From: Phycisphaerales bacterium
GTDB taxonomy: Bacteria; Planctomycetota; Phycisphaerae; Tepidisphaerales; Tepidisphaeraceae
Direction: 5' to 3'
DNA length: 8,955 nt
NCBI GenBank assembly: GCA_028288775.1
Contig: JAQGHP010000414.1
Location: forward strand, 1 to 8,955
The notes beneath the pieces were generated by a model that saw nothing but the letters and a program-made list of their open reading frames with translations, was not told the origin of the DNA and did not search any database. Positions 1 through 6,256 of the stretch are shown one piece after another. Position numbers and translations under genes: made by a program. How positions within the stretch are numbered: the first letter of the stretch is position 1; each line of letters opens with the position of its first letter.

Positions 1-122
1 CGACGAAAGTCCCCCAGCGCCGGCCAAAAAAACAAATGCAGCACAGGCAACCCAATCCCCGCGGCCGCCACCAGGGAGAATGCGGGAAGGAGAAAACGGG
101 ATAGCCGTTTGGCTGGGGGCAC
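1..122 (-). CDS. Partial N-terminus of a hypothetical membrane or secreted protein
   Basis: An open frame runs from a GTG at 122 to the left edge of the window, giving about 40 residues and no stop. The start reads PPAKRLSRFLLPAF, followed by an Ala/Gly/Leu-rich hydrophobic stretch (about residues 10-33), which looks like a signal peptide or first transmembrane helix after a short basic N-region. There is no Shine-Dalgarno sequence before the GTG, and the frame stays open further upstream until a TAA, so the start is uncertain. It follows the ankyrin gene on the same strand with about 70 bases between and may belong to the same transcription unit. I do not recognise the family; the call rests only on the hydrophobic N-terminus and the strand of its neighbours. 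Confidence 0.4.
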   Translation of the reverse strand, partial: MPPAKRLSRFLLPAFSLVAAAGIGLPVLHLFFWPALGDFR

Positions 123-191
123 CGACCGACAGGCTAATCGACGGGCGCGAAATGTACAGGCGTGGCCGTTGCCTTGCCATTCGATGGGCGA

Positions 192-932
192 TTACTCCCT
201 CAAATCGATTTCCGGCACGTCCGCTTCAGGGAAGTTCCGTTTGCCTCCGGCTTCGATCAGCAGCTTTGCTATTTCACGCTGACGAGTTGGATGACGCACA
301 TAGTCCAAGGGCGTTTCACCACGGCTAGTTTCAGCGTTCGCGTCCGCGCCTGCCGCGATCAGCGCCTTTACCACGCGCATTTCCCGCCACCCGACCGCCC
401 GGTGGAGGGGCGTCTCCCGCGACGGCCCGTCCAGGCATGGCAGGGTCCGGACGTTGGGATCGGCCTTCGCCTCGATAAGGGCGATTGCGGTTTCCTCCGC
501 CGCTTGCCCGCCGCGTTCAACGGCCAGCGACAGGGCTGTCCGGCCGCAAGAGTCGCGCGCTTCCAGGTTTGCCCCCGCCCGGATCAACGCCAGAACAATT
601 AAGAGTTGGTGCTCCTTTGCGGCGGCATGAAGCGCCGTCCACTTCATGCGGCAGATTTGTTGGACGGGGCTGTATTCCGGGTAGTCAGTCATCCTGCCGC
701 TGATCGTGGCGTTGACTTCAACGTTCTTGCGGGAAAGGAGGTGGATCACCTGTTGCATGTCCCCCGCGTCTGCAGCCAGAATGAGCGCATCAGAGTCACG
801 CGCGCTCGCAACGGCTCTGATCGAAGGCCCGGCGGTCGCCGGTGACGGCATTGCGGACTGCGAAGGGGCACGCGTCATGCACCCGCAACACAAAACGCCC
901 ACCGTCAGAATTCCAATGGCCGGGATTTTCAT
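192..932 (-). CDS. Exported ankyrin-repeat protein, probable lipoprotein
   Basis: This 246-residue protein starts MKIPAIGILTVG and has a short hydrophobic signal ending in a Cys-rich LCCGC (Cys15, 16, 18). That is a non-canonical lipobox, so lipidation is likely but not certain. A Ser/Pro/Ala-rich linker (about 20-45) leads into four to five ankyrin repeats: about 46-76, 97-126 (WTALHAAA...LIRAGANLEARD), 129-161 (RTALSLAV...ADPNV), 172-202 (ETPLHRAV...LIAAGADANA) and a shorter one at 204-232 (ETPLDYV...LLIEAGG). Ankyrin repeats bind proteins; the partner is unknown and no enzymatic domain is seen. The frame stays open upstream to 1265, but that extension crosses the next gene and lacks signal features, so the ATG at 932 is preferred. 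It lies 11 bases after the stop of the small lipoprotein gene and has no clear Shine-Dalgarno of its own, which suggests translational coupling. Confidence 0.87.
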   Translation of the reverse strand: MKIPAIGILTVGVLCCGCMTRAPSQSAMPSPATAGPSIRAVASARDSDALILAADAGDMQQVIHLLSRKNVEVNATISGRMTDYPEYSPVQQICRMKWTALHAAAKEHQLLIVLALIRAGANLEARDSCGRTALSLAVERGGQAAEETAIALIEAKADPNVRTLPCLDGPSRETPLHRAVGWREMRVVKALIAAGADANAETSRGETPLDYVRHPTRQREIAKLLIEAGGKRNFPEADVPEIDLRE

Positions 933-943
933 GCGTAGTTTCA

Positions 944-1171
944 CTATTGAGTGAGCGTATCCCGCGATTCCTCGCGAGTCATTCCCACCTTCATGAGGCT
1001 CGACAGTCCGGCCGTATCCTGCGGAAACAATGTCGCGCCGATTTCGGAATCCGATGGACGTTGAACCTCTTGCGGTATTAGCTGGGCCGCGGGCGGTTGC
1101 GCGGAGGGATGCGTGGCGCAGCCGTTGGTGCAGAGGGAGAGAAGTAGAAATGCCGGGATGAATGACTTCAT
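944..1171 (-). CDS. Small lipoprotein ending in a BamE-like motif
   Basis: A 75-residue protein starting MKSFIPAFLLLSLC, with a hydrophobic signal and a Cys18 in a TNGC context that could be the lipidated residue. A Pro/Gln-rich linker follows. The C-terminus (about 57-73) reads LSSLMKVGMTREESRDTL, which resembles the first helix of BamE/SmpA-type domains (consensus like I..GMT.EEV...LG). The stop comes straight after this helix, so the rest of such a domain is missing; the gene may be a truncated remnant or just a short lipoprotein with a chance match. The start is well supported by a GGAG six bases upstream. The signal region resembles that of the ankyrin protein (GC.T..PSAQ/GC.TRAPSQ), with which it appears to be co-transcribed. 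Confidence 0.68.
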   Translation of the reverse strand: MKSFIPAFLLLSLCTNGCATHPSAQPPAAQLIPQEVQRPSDSEIGATLFPQDTAGLSSLMKVGMTREESRDTLTQ

Positions 1172-1177
1172 AGGTGG

Positions 1178-1181
1178 CTCC
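1178..1181 (-). promoter_or_regulatory. Ribosome-binding site for the small lipoprotein
   Basis: On the minus strand GGAG lies six bases before the ATG at 1171. It decides this start over a TTG seven codons further upstream (1192), which lies beyond it. Confidence 0.6.
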
Positions 1182-1240
1182 GATGGTGGCAACGTATCGC
1201 CCCACTCGGTGCGTTGGCGAAACTACCCACATTGGTTCTC

Positions 1241-1429
1241 CTACTCGCCGGGAAACGACAACCAATGCGTTTCCAATTCCGCGGGCGACAGTTTTAGCAC
1301 TATGATGGTGCCAGGCCGCCGCACGCAGATCAGATCAGACGCGAAATAACCTCGAAGCCAAAGGCCGGCCACTGCCGTACAGAACAGCATGGACAGCGCC
1401 GAGTGAAATCCGATCAGGCGGCGATTCAT
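1241..1429 (-). CDS. Truncated paralogue of the zinc-ribbon membrane protein
   Basis: A 62-residue product starting MNRRLIGFHSALSMLFC, with one transmembrane segment (about 7-26) followed by RGYFASDLICVRRPGT. The N-terminus matches that of the protein just upstream (RRL...SALS.L.C.A...W), and in my knowledge of planctomycete genomes this opening begins proteins of about 200 residues that end in a second helix and a SCGYDLR zinc ribbon. Here the frame stops at residue 62 (TAG), and I found no continuation of the family in the other frames downstream. It is therefore either a decayed copy or a single-helix derivative. Its ATG overlaps the upstream TGA as ATGA, with an AAGG about eight bases before it, so translation is probably coupled to the upstream gene. 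Confidence 0.62.
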   Translation of the reverse strand: MNRRLIGFHSALSMLFCTAVAGLWLRGYFASDLICVRRPGTIIVLKLSPAELETHWLSFPGE

Positions 1430-2061
1430 GCGCTCGCCTTGGCGACAGTTGCCACCCGTCCGCACTCCGGGCATCGCTCCGGCGAAGCGCGGAGGTCATA
1501 GCCGCAGGATCGGCAGCGGCCATGGGCGGCACGCCTCAATTCCATTCGCGTTTTCACTGGGCCGATGGACCAAAGTCCTGGCAACAAAACGGTCAGAAGC
1601 ACCGGCGGCAAATATGGGATAACCCACCAGCGAATCCGGCCCGTAATGAGGGTGTAGCCGCCATCCCCCTCCTTCTGATGTTCGACAAAAGAATTGTATC
1701 GGGCGAAGCGCCAGAAATGCCAAACCTCCTGGCCCCACATCGGATACTTGGCGCGGAATTGAGCTGCTGCGGGATTGGGAACTGCTCGCAATCGACTGCC
1801 GACCATCGTTGAAATGTGGGGCGGCGGGCCCTTGATAGGCGAGCCCAGAGGGTCATACACCTGGAACTCAAATCCGAGACTGTTGGTGTACAAACCGTAC
1901 GAACGGGGAAGGTGCTCCGGCTCTCCAACGCCCTGAACAATCTTGGGGAGCTTCCATGGGTGAACCGGATGGCCGATCGCGACCGCACACCACATGGCGA
2001 GGATTGCCACGCAAAGCAGCAATGACAGCGCGGAGACGAGCGTGAATAGGCGGCGGAGCAC
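1426..2061 (-). CDS. Two-helix membrane protein with C-terminal zinc ribbon
   Basis: A 211-residue protein when started at the GTG at 2061. Transmembrane helix 1 is at about residues 5-27 (RRLFTLVSALSLLLCVAILA), then a probably extracytoplasmic domain of about 115 residues with many aromatics (VWHFWRFARYNSF), then helix 2 at about 145-164 (WWVIPYLPPVLLTVLLPGLW). The tail is a basic stretch and a Cys4 zinc ribbon CRSCGYDLRASPERCPECG (Cys183, 186, 197, 200). This layout is a family seen in many copies in planctomycete genomes; its function is not known to me. The frame remains open upstream to 2448, but that part is low-complexity and lacks any family feature. GTG fits because it directly precedes the LRRLF motif, though no Shine-Dalgarno is visible. 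It heads the minus-strand run of genes. Confidence 0.82.
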   Translation of the reverse strand: MLRRLFTLVSALSLLLCVAILAMWCAVAIGHPVHPWKLPKIVQGVGEPEHLPRSYGLYTNSLGFEFQVYDPLGSPIKGPPPHISTMVGSRLRAVPNPAAAQFRAKYPMWGQEVWHFWRFARYNSFVEHQKEGDGGYTLITGRIRWWVIPYLPPVLLTVLLPGLWSIGPVKTRMELRRAAHGRCRSCGYDLRASPERCPECGRVATVAKASA

Positions 2062-2158
2062 GGGAGGATGATACCCGCCGTTGCCATTTCGTGCGGCGCG
2101 GCGGAGAGAGGGACGGAAACAAGCACGATCATCCTTCAAGATTCGCGCCTGCCCCGGC

Positions 2159-2186
2159 TTCCCGACCTTGTCCCCGTTTCCCGACC
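2159..2186. repeat. Pair of 9-bp direct repeats, operator-like
   Basis: TTCCCGACC occurs at 2159-2167 and again at 2178-2186, each preceded by CCCCG. The 19-base centre-to-centre distance is close to two helical turns, which would put both copies on one face of the DNA. It lies in the divergent control region about 100 bases upstream of the minus-strand gene start. An operator role is inference only. Confidence 0.35.
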
Positions 2187-2342
2187 CCGGTTTTTCGATC
2201 AATAACGAGACAGTGCTGGCGGGTGGGACAGAATGGCGCACCACAATGCTCCAAATGTACACACCCCCCCGGGGGTGGGGCGCGGCGAATTTGCGGATAG
2301 TAAATGTTGAAACGCCCGCCCGTTTTTTGTCAGAACGACCCG

Positions 2343-2379
2343 GTCGAAGCTCGTCCGCCCGTGTGGGCGGCGGCTCGAC
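2343..2379 (+). promoter_or_regulatory. Leader hairpin before the HTH gene
   Basis: CCGCCC (2355-2360) pairs with GGGCGG (2365-2370) around a GTGT loop. Further out GTCGA (2343-2347) pairs with TCGAC (2375-2379), and G2349-C2350 with G2373-C2374. The structure ends 11 bases before the Shine-Dalgarno of the gene at 2401, so it could influence ribosome access. No T-run follows, so it is not a standard intrinsic terminator. Confidence 0.4.
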
Positions 2380-2390
2380 TGGCATCGTAT

Positions 2391-2395
2391 GGGAG
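2391..2395 (+). promoter_or_regulatory. Ribosome-binding site deciding the HTH gene start
   Basis: GGGAG lies five bases before the ATG at 2401 and overlaps an alternative in-frame ATG at 2389, which has no such site. This favours 2401. Confidence 0.65.
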
Positions 2396-2400
2396 AGTTC

Positions 2401-2868
2401 ATGAACGGCAATGAATCCACATCGGCAGCGGCAAACGGGCAGGCGCACGACACGCAGGGGGGCGATCCCGCGGAAGCCCGCGAGAACCTGGAGATCTTGT
2501 CACCGAAGAAATGGGCGGTGCTGAAGGAACTGGCCGCGGGGAGCGGCGTGGCGGAGGCGGCGCGGGCGGCGGACGTGGACCGGCACACGGTCCATCGCTG
2601 GCTGCGGACCGATCCCCGGTTTGCCGCCGCCTTGAATGATTGGCGGGGACAGGCCGTGAAAAGCGCGCAGCACCGCCTGGCCGGGATGCTCGACGACGCG
2701 GCCGACAGGGTACACCGAGCCATAAACATGGGCCATTTCACCGTGGCGATGGAAGTGCTTCGGCGGATGGGGGCCATGGAAAAGCTGGAGGCGAATTGCG
2801 ACAAGCAATGGGACGGCCCGCAGCCCATCGTGAACCCCGCGGCCCAGAACACGAACGGGAGCAAATAA
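2401..2868 (+). CDS. Helix-turn-helix protein, phage small-terminase-like
   Basis: A 155-residue soluble protein. After a polar, low-complexity N-terminus (1-30), residues 36-71 form a clear helix-turn-helix: LSPKKWAVLKELAAGSGVAEAARAADVDRHTVHRWL without a break, then DPRFAAAL. This pattern is shared by the homeodomain-like HTH of transposases and by small-terminase or phage-type DNA-binding adaptors. Residues 84-126 form a helical region (AVKSAQHRL.GMLDDAADRVHRAI...TVAMEVLRRMG) similar to the segment after the HTH in those phage-like proteins, where it is probably involved in oligomerisation. The C-terminus is polar. No large terminase, portal or transposase gene is beside it, so it is probably a stand-alone DNA-binding protein or regulator. 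Its stop lies one base before the ATG of the secreted haem-motif protein, implying co-transcription and coupled translation. Exact DNA target unknown. Confidence 0.8.
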   Translation: MNGNESTSAAANGQAHDTQGGDPAEARENLEILSPKKWAVLKELAAGSGVAEAARAADVDRHTVHRWLRTDPRFAAALNDWRGQAVKSAQHRLAGMLDDAADRVHRAINMGHFTVAMEVLRRMGAMEKLEANCDKQWDGPQPIVNPAAQNTNGSK

Positions 2869-2869
2869 A

Positions 2870-5464
2870 ATGGCCGATCTCCCGTTTAAGAGTTGTCCGC
2901 CGCGACCGCGGTGCGGTTGTCGGCGCTTTTTGGGGACGCAAATGCTTGTGGCCGATCGAGTTTTCGCGGTATGCATCGTGGCGATCACGGTCGTGGCGAT
3001 GCCCGCCGGGTTATCAGCCGCTCCTGGGTCGGGCGAGGCTGCGCCTTCCGACCCGGCGGGAGTGGCGTTTTTCGAGAAGAAGATTCGGCCTTTGCTCGTT
3101 CAGCAATGCTACAAGTGCCACTCGGCCACGTCGGAAAAGTTGAAGGGCGGCCTGTATCTGGATAGCCGGGACGGCGCGCTCGCCGGCGGGGAAACCGGCC
3201 CGGCGGTGACGCCCGGGCATCCGGAGAAAAGCCTGCTGATCGAGGCCGTCAAATATTCCAATTCGGACATGCAGATGCCGCCGAAGAATCGCCTGCCGAC
3301 ATCCGCGGTGGCGGATCTGGTTCAGTGGGTGCAGATGGGTGCGCCTTGGCCGCAGGAGGCTGCGCCGGCGGTGGCGAAGGCGGCGGCGGGACCGACGGCG
3401 AATTACGAAAGACTTCGTCGGGAGCATTGGGCGTGGCAGCCGATTCATGCGCCCGCAATCCCGGCGGTGAAGAACGCCGCGTGGGCGCGGGGGGATGTTG
3501 ATAAATTCCTGCTCGCAAAATTGGAAGAGAAGGGTTTGCAGCCGGTGGCGGATGCGAATCGGGCGGCACTGATTCGCCGAGTCACGTTTGATTTGATCGG
3601 CCTTGCGCCGACTCCCGAAGAGGTGGACGCGTTCGTGCATGACCGCTCTGCGAACGCATTTGAAACGGTGGTAGACCGGCTGCTCGCCTCCCCGCACTTT
3701 GGCGAGAAGTGGGGCCGGCACTGGCTCGACGTGGCGCGCTACGCGGAATCCACGGGCTCGGCGCGGAATGTGCCGTACTCGCAGGCGTGGCGGTATCGGG
3801 ATTACGTGATCGATTCGTTCAACGCCGACAAGCCCTACGACCAGTTCATCACCGAGCAGATCGCCGGGGATTTGCTTCCTTATGACAGCCCCGCGAAGCA
3901 CAACGAGCAGCTGATCGCCACCGGCTTTCTCGCCATCGGCGTGAAGGATCTGAATGAGAAGGACCGGCGCAAGTACGAGATGGACAACGTGGACGAGCAG
4001 ATCGACGTGACCACGCGGGCTGTTCTGGGGCTGACGGTGAGCTGCGCCCGCTGCCACGACCACAAGTTCGACCCCATTCCCACGGCCGACTATTACTCGC
4101 TGGCCGGGATCTTCACGAGCACGGAAATTCTGTCCGGCGTGCAGATCAAGCGCGGGGCGGCGGGCAAGGATTACGGCGCGCCGAACCTGCTAGTGCAGTT
4201 GGACGGCCAGCCCGCCGCGCCGGCTCCAGCGCCCGCGGCAGCGGGGCCGGAAAATGCTCGCCGCATTCAGGCGATTAACGCCCGGCTGGCCTCGGCCCGC
4301 CAGGAATTGCAGGCGATTCGACAGGCGGGCGCGAAGGGGGCGAACGCCAACCGCAAGGCCGCGCGACAGCTCGTCGCGCGCTTGGAAGGCGAACTGCAAC
4401 TGGCGCGGGGAACCGACGGTTCTTCCGTCTCGGGCACGATGGCGATGGGCGTGCGCGACGGCGTGGCCGCCGACACGCGCATCTGCGTGCATGGGGAAGC
4501 AGAGGACCTGGGCCCGGCCGCGCCGCGCGGGTTTGTGAGCGTGATTCATCTCGACGAATCCGCCGCGATTCCCCCCGCCCACAGCGGCCGCCTGGAGCTG
4601 GCGAAGTGGATGACCAGCGAGCACAACCCGCTCTTTAGCCGCGTCATGGTTAACCGAATCTGGCAGCACCTTTTCGGTGAAGGCATCGTCCGCACGGTTG
4701 ATAATTTCGGTTCCACCGGTGAGGCCCCCTCGCACCCAGAGCTGCTGGATTATCTGGCGAACGAATTTGCGGACGAGGATTTCTCGGTGAAGAGCATGAT
4801 CCGCACGCTGGTGTTAAGTCGGGCGTATCAATTGGGCACTGGCAATTCGCAGGCGAACGCCGCGATCGACCCCGGCGACCGGTTGCTGTGGCGGATGAAT
4901 CCGAGGCGATTGGAAGCCGAGGAAATCCGTGACACGATGCTCGCCGCGGCGGGCACCTTGAGCCTCGACCGCCCCGCCGGCTCCCCCGTCGCCGGGCTGC
5001 CCGTCGCCGAGGTCCGCGCACCGAAGTTCGAGCGCGTTTTCGGCAACGACGCCGACACGCATCGCAGCGTGTATCTGCCGATCCTGCGGAGTTTGGTCCC
5101 CGAGTCGCTGGATCTTTTCGACTTCGCCGAGCCGACGATGGTCACCGGCGCCCGCGACACGACGACGGTCGCGACGCAGGCGCTGTTCGTGATGAACAAT
5201 CCGTTCGTGATCGAGCAATCGCATCACTTCGCCACGAGATTACTGGACGCAAAGCTTCCTACCGACGCGGCCCGGGTGGAGCTTGCGTATCGCCTGGCGC
5301 TTTCGCGAACTCCGACGGCTGCCGAGCGGCAGCGGGCGATTGCGTATGTCGCCGACTACGCCAGGTCCGACGCGGGGAAGGACGGCGCAAAATCCCACGC
5401 CGAGGCTTGGGCAAGTTTTTGCCAGGCGCTGCTGGGGAGTGCGGAGTTTCGATATCTCAATTGA
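2870..5464 (+). CDS. Secreted PSCyt1-DUF1549-DUF1553 (PSD1) protein
   Basis: This 864-residue protein has the planctomycete domain order. A hydrophobic export segment (about 29-50, ending GLSA-AP) precedes a PSCyt1 cytochrome-c-like domain (about 62-162) with a haem-binding CYKCH at 80-84 and a candidate distal Met in MQMPPKN (Met134 or 136). DUF1549 (PSCyt2) spans about 207-415, with HWLDVARYAES and a second CXXCH, CARCHDHKFDP (392-402). A helical, possibly coiled-coil segment lies at about 461-512, then DUF1553 (PSD1) at about 574-835, opening SGRLELAKWM and including NRIWQHLFGEGIV. The two haem motifs suggest an exported electron-transfer protein; its substrate is unknown, though such proteins often sit near DUF1501 and sugar genes. 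Two starts compete: 2870 (GGGAG 8 bases upstream, coupled to the HTH gene) and 2942 (GGGGA 5 bases upstream), which leaves a more normal 26-residue signal peptide. No lectin-type domain is seen. Confidence 0.93.
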   Translation: MADLPFKSCPPRPRCGCRRFLGTQMLVADRVFAVCIVAITVVAMPAGLSAAPGSGEAAPSDPAGVAFFEKKIRPLLVQQCYKCHSATSEKLKGGLYLDSRDGALAGGETGPAVTPGHPEKSLLIEAVKYSNSDMQMPPKNRLPTSAVADLVQWVQMGAPWPQEAAPAVAKAAAGPTANYERLRREHWAWQPIHAPAIPAVKNAAWARGDVDKFLLAKLEEKGLQPVADANRAALIRRVTFDLIGLAPTPEEVDAFVHDRSANAFETVVDRLLASPHFGEKWGRHWLDVARYAESTGSARNVPYSQAWRYRDYVIDSFNADKPYDQFITEQIAGDLLPYDSPAKHNEQLIATGFLAIGVKDLNEKDRRKYEMDNVDEQIDVTTRAVLGLTVSCARCHDHKFDPIPTADYYSLAGIFTSTEILSGVQIKRGAAGKDYGAPNLLVQLDGQPAAPAPAPAAAGPENARRIQAINARLASARQELQAIRQAGAKGANANRKAARQLVARLEGELQLARGTDGSSVSGTMAMGVRDGVAADTRICVHGEAEDLGPAAPRGFVSVIHLDESAAIPPAHSGRLELAKWMTSEHNPLFSRVMVNRIWQHLFGEGIVRTVDNFGSTGEAPSHPELLDYLANEFADEDFSVKSMIRTLVLSRAYQLGTGNSQANAAIDPGDRLLWRMNPRRLEAEEIRDTMLAAAGTLSLDRPAGSPVAGLPVAEVRAPKFERVFGNDADTHRSVYLPILRSLVPESLDLFDFAEPTMVTGARDTTTVATQALFVMNNPFVIEQSHHFATRLLDAKLPTDAARVELAYRLALSRTPTAAERQRAIAYVADYARSDAGKDGAKSHAEAWASFCQALLGSAEFRYLN

Positions 5465-5508
5465 TCCGCAGGCTACTGATTCACCGGCCAGACTGCGAAG
5501 CGATGGCT

Positions 5509-6225
5509 TCACCGGCAGGAGTGGCGACGGCGGGTGAGAAGTCCGAGGCACCCCGCACCCAGCAGGGAGAGAGACGACGGCTCGGGCGTAACGACGAAGG
5601 TTGTCACCTTGTTGTTTACCGGGGTGAACAAGGGGGTGGGTGTTCCGTCGCCGTTGGGGCCCAGGTCGATGTCATAGTACTTCGTGCCGGTGTTGGTCCA
5701 ATTGCCGTAGAGATCGATGGCCCGGACGCTGAACGTGGTGATGCCCCTGCCGACCAGGACGTTGAATTGGCCTAGGAAGACTTCCCCGGCGACCGCCGGC
5801 GCGATGCCGCCGCCGGTGTTGTCGGTGGGAATCGGCGGCAGGCTAGCCAGGTAGATCGACCCATCGATATATCCCGACCCGCCGTCCGGATCCACGTTAC
5901 CTTCCGCGAAGAGCGGGAAATCGTGGGCGTCGGCCGTCGCCCCTGAAACTGCTGAAGGACTGGAAGGGAGCCCGACTGCCGAGCGATTTACCGCGACGCC
6001 AAAATTAGCAAGCCCGCCTTCGGTTGCGAGTAGCGAAGTGCTGTCGGCCGTGAGCGTTTCCTTCAGATAGACGTCCACGGTAATGGTCGACCCGAGCGGG
6101 CCGCCATAGATGGGTTTATCGGTGACATAGCTGAACGAGACTTCGGCCCTCGACTGCCCGGCGACGGCCACCATGCTCGCAGCCGCGGCAAGGGTGGCGA
6201 TGACCCTCATATTGACGGGAACCAT
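5509..6225 (-). CDS. Secreted PEP-CTERM sorting-domain protein
   Basis: A 238-residue protein with an N-terminal signal peptide (1-27, ending QSRA) and a C-terminal PEP-CTERM signal: TPEP at 213-216, a hydrophobic helix at 217-231 and the basic tail RRRHSCR. In bacteria with this system an exosortase recognises the signal and cleaves and anchors the protein at the cell surface. The middle (about 29-200) is beta-rich, Gly/Thr/Asp-rich and opens with SFSYVTDKPIYG and VDVYLKETL, reminiscent of cohesin-like or other extracellular beta-sandwich domains, so a surface or matrix role is plausible but no ligand can be named. The start at 6225 is supported by GGAGGG six bases upstream. It follows the oxidoreductase gene on the same strand after 31 bases and is probably co-transcribed with it. 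It converges on the PSD1 gene, with 44 bases between stops and no terminator hairpin seen. Confidence 0.88.
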   Translation of the reverse strand: MVPVNMRVIATLAAAASMVAVAGQSRAEVSFSYVTDKPIYGGPLGSTITVDVYLKETLTADSTSLLATEGGLANFGVAVNRSAVGLPSSPSAVSGATADAHDFPLFAEGNVDPDGGSGYIDGSIYLASLPPIPTDNTGGGIAPAVAGEVFLGQFNVLVGRGITTFSVRAIDLYGNWTNTGTKYYDIDLGPNGDGTPTPLFTPVNNKVTTFVVTPEPSSLSLLGAGCLGLLTRRRHSCR

Positions 6226-6231
6226 ATAGAA

Positions 6232-6237
6232 CCCTCC
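6232..6237 (-). promoter_or_regulatory. Ribosome-binding site of the PEP-CTERM gene
   Basis: Minus-strand GGAGGG lies six bases before the ATG at 6225 and favours it over the second ATG at 6210. Confidence 0.7.
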
Positions 6238-6256
6238 ATTCCCAGAATCTGTGCGC

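Larger units (their letters stand above)
2062..2400. other. Divergent intergenic control region
   Basis: This 339-base gap separates the minus-strand membrane-protein gene from the plus-strand HTH gene, so it must hold promoters for both directions. I see no convincing -35/-10 pair; the best plus-strand candidate is TTGAAA at 2307-2312 with TCAGAA 17 bases on, which is weak. It does hold a 9-base direct repeat (2159-2167 and 2178-2186), a C/G-tract palindrome (around 2262-2280) and a leader hairpin (2343-2379), listed separately. Open frames crossing it have no protein-like features. Confidence 0.5.

Noticed and set aside
933..1265. N-terminal extension of the ankyrin gene to 1265
   Set aside because: It overlaps the small lipoprotein gene in another frame and would bury the signal peptide; the extension has no domain features.
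2062..2448. N-terminal extension of the zinc-ribbon membrane protein to 2448
   Set aside because: It covers the control region and the start of the HTH gene, is low-complexity, and the family begins at LRRLF.
3014..4063. A 349-codon open frame on minus opposite the PSD1 gene
   Set aside because: Arg/His-rich shadow translation with no domain; the plus strand here encodes well-conserved PSCyt1 and DUF1549 motifs.
5465..5508. Bidirectional terminator between the convergent PSD1 and PEP-CTERM genes
   Set aside because: No stem-loop with a T-run is visible; only a short direct repeat TTCACCGGC (5480-5488 and 5508-5516) is present.
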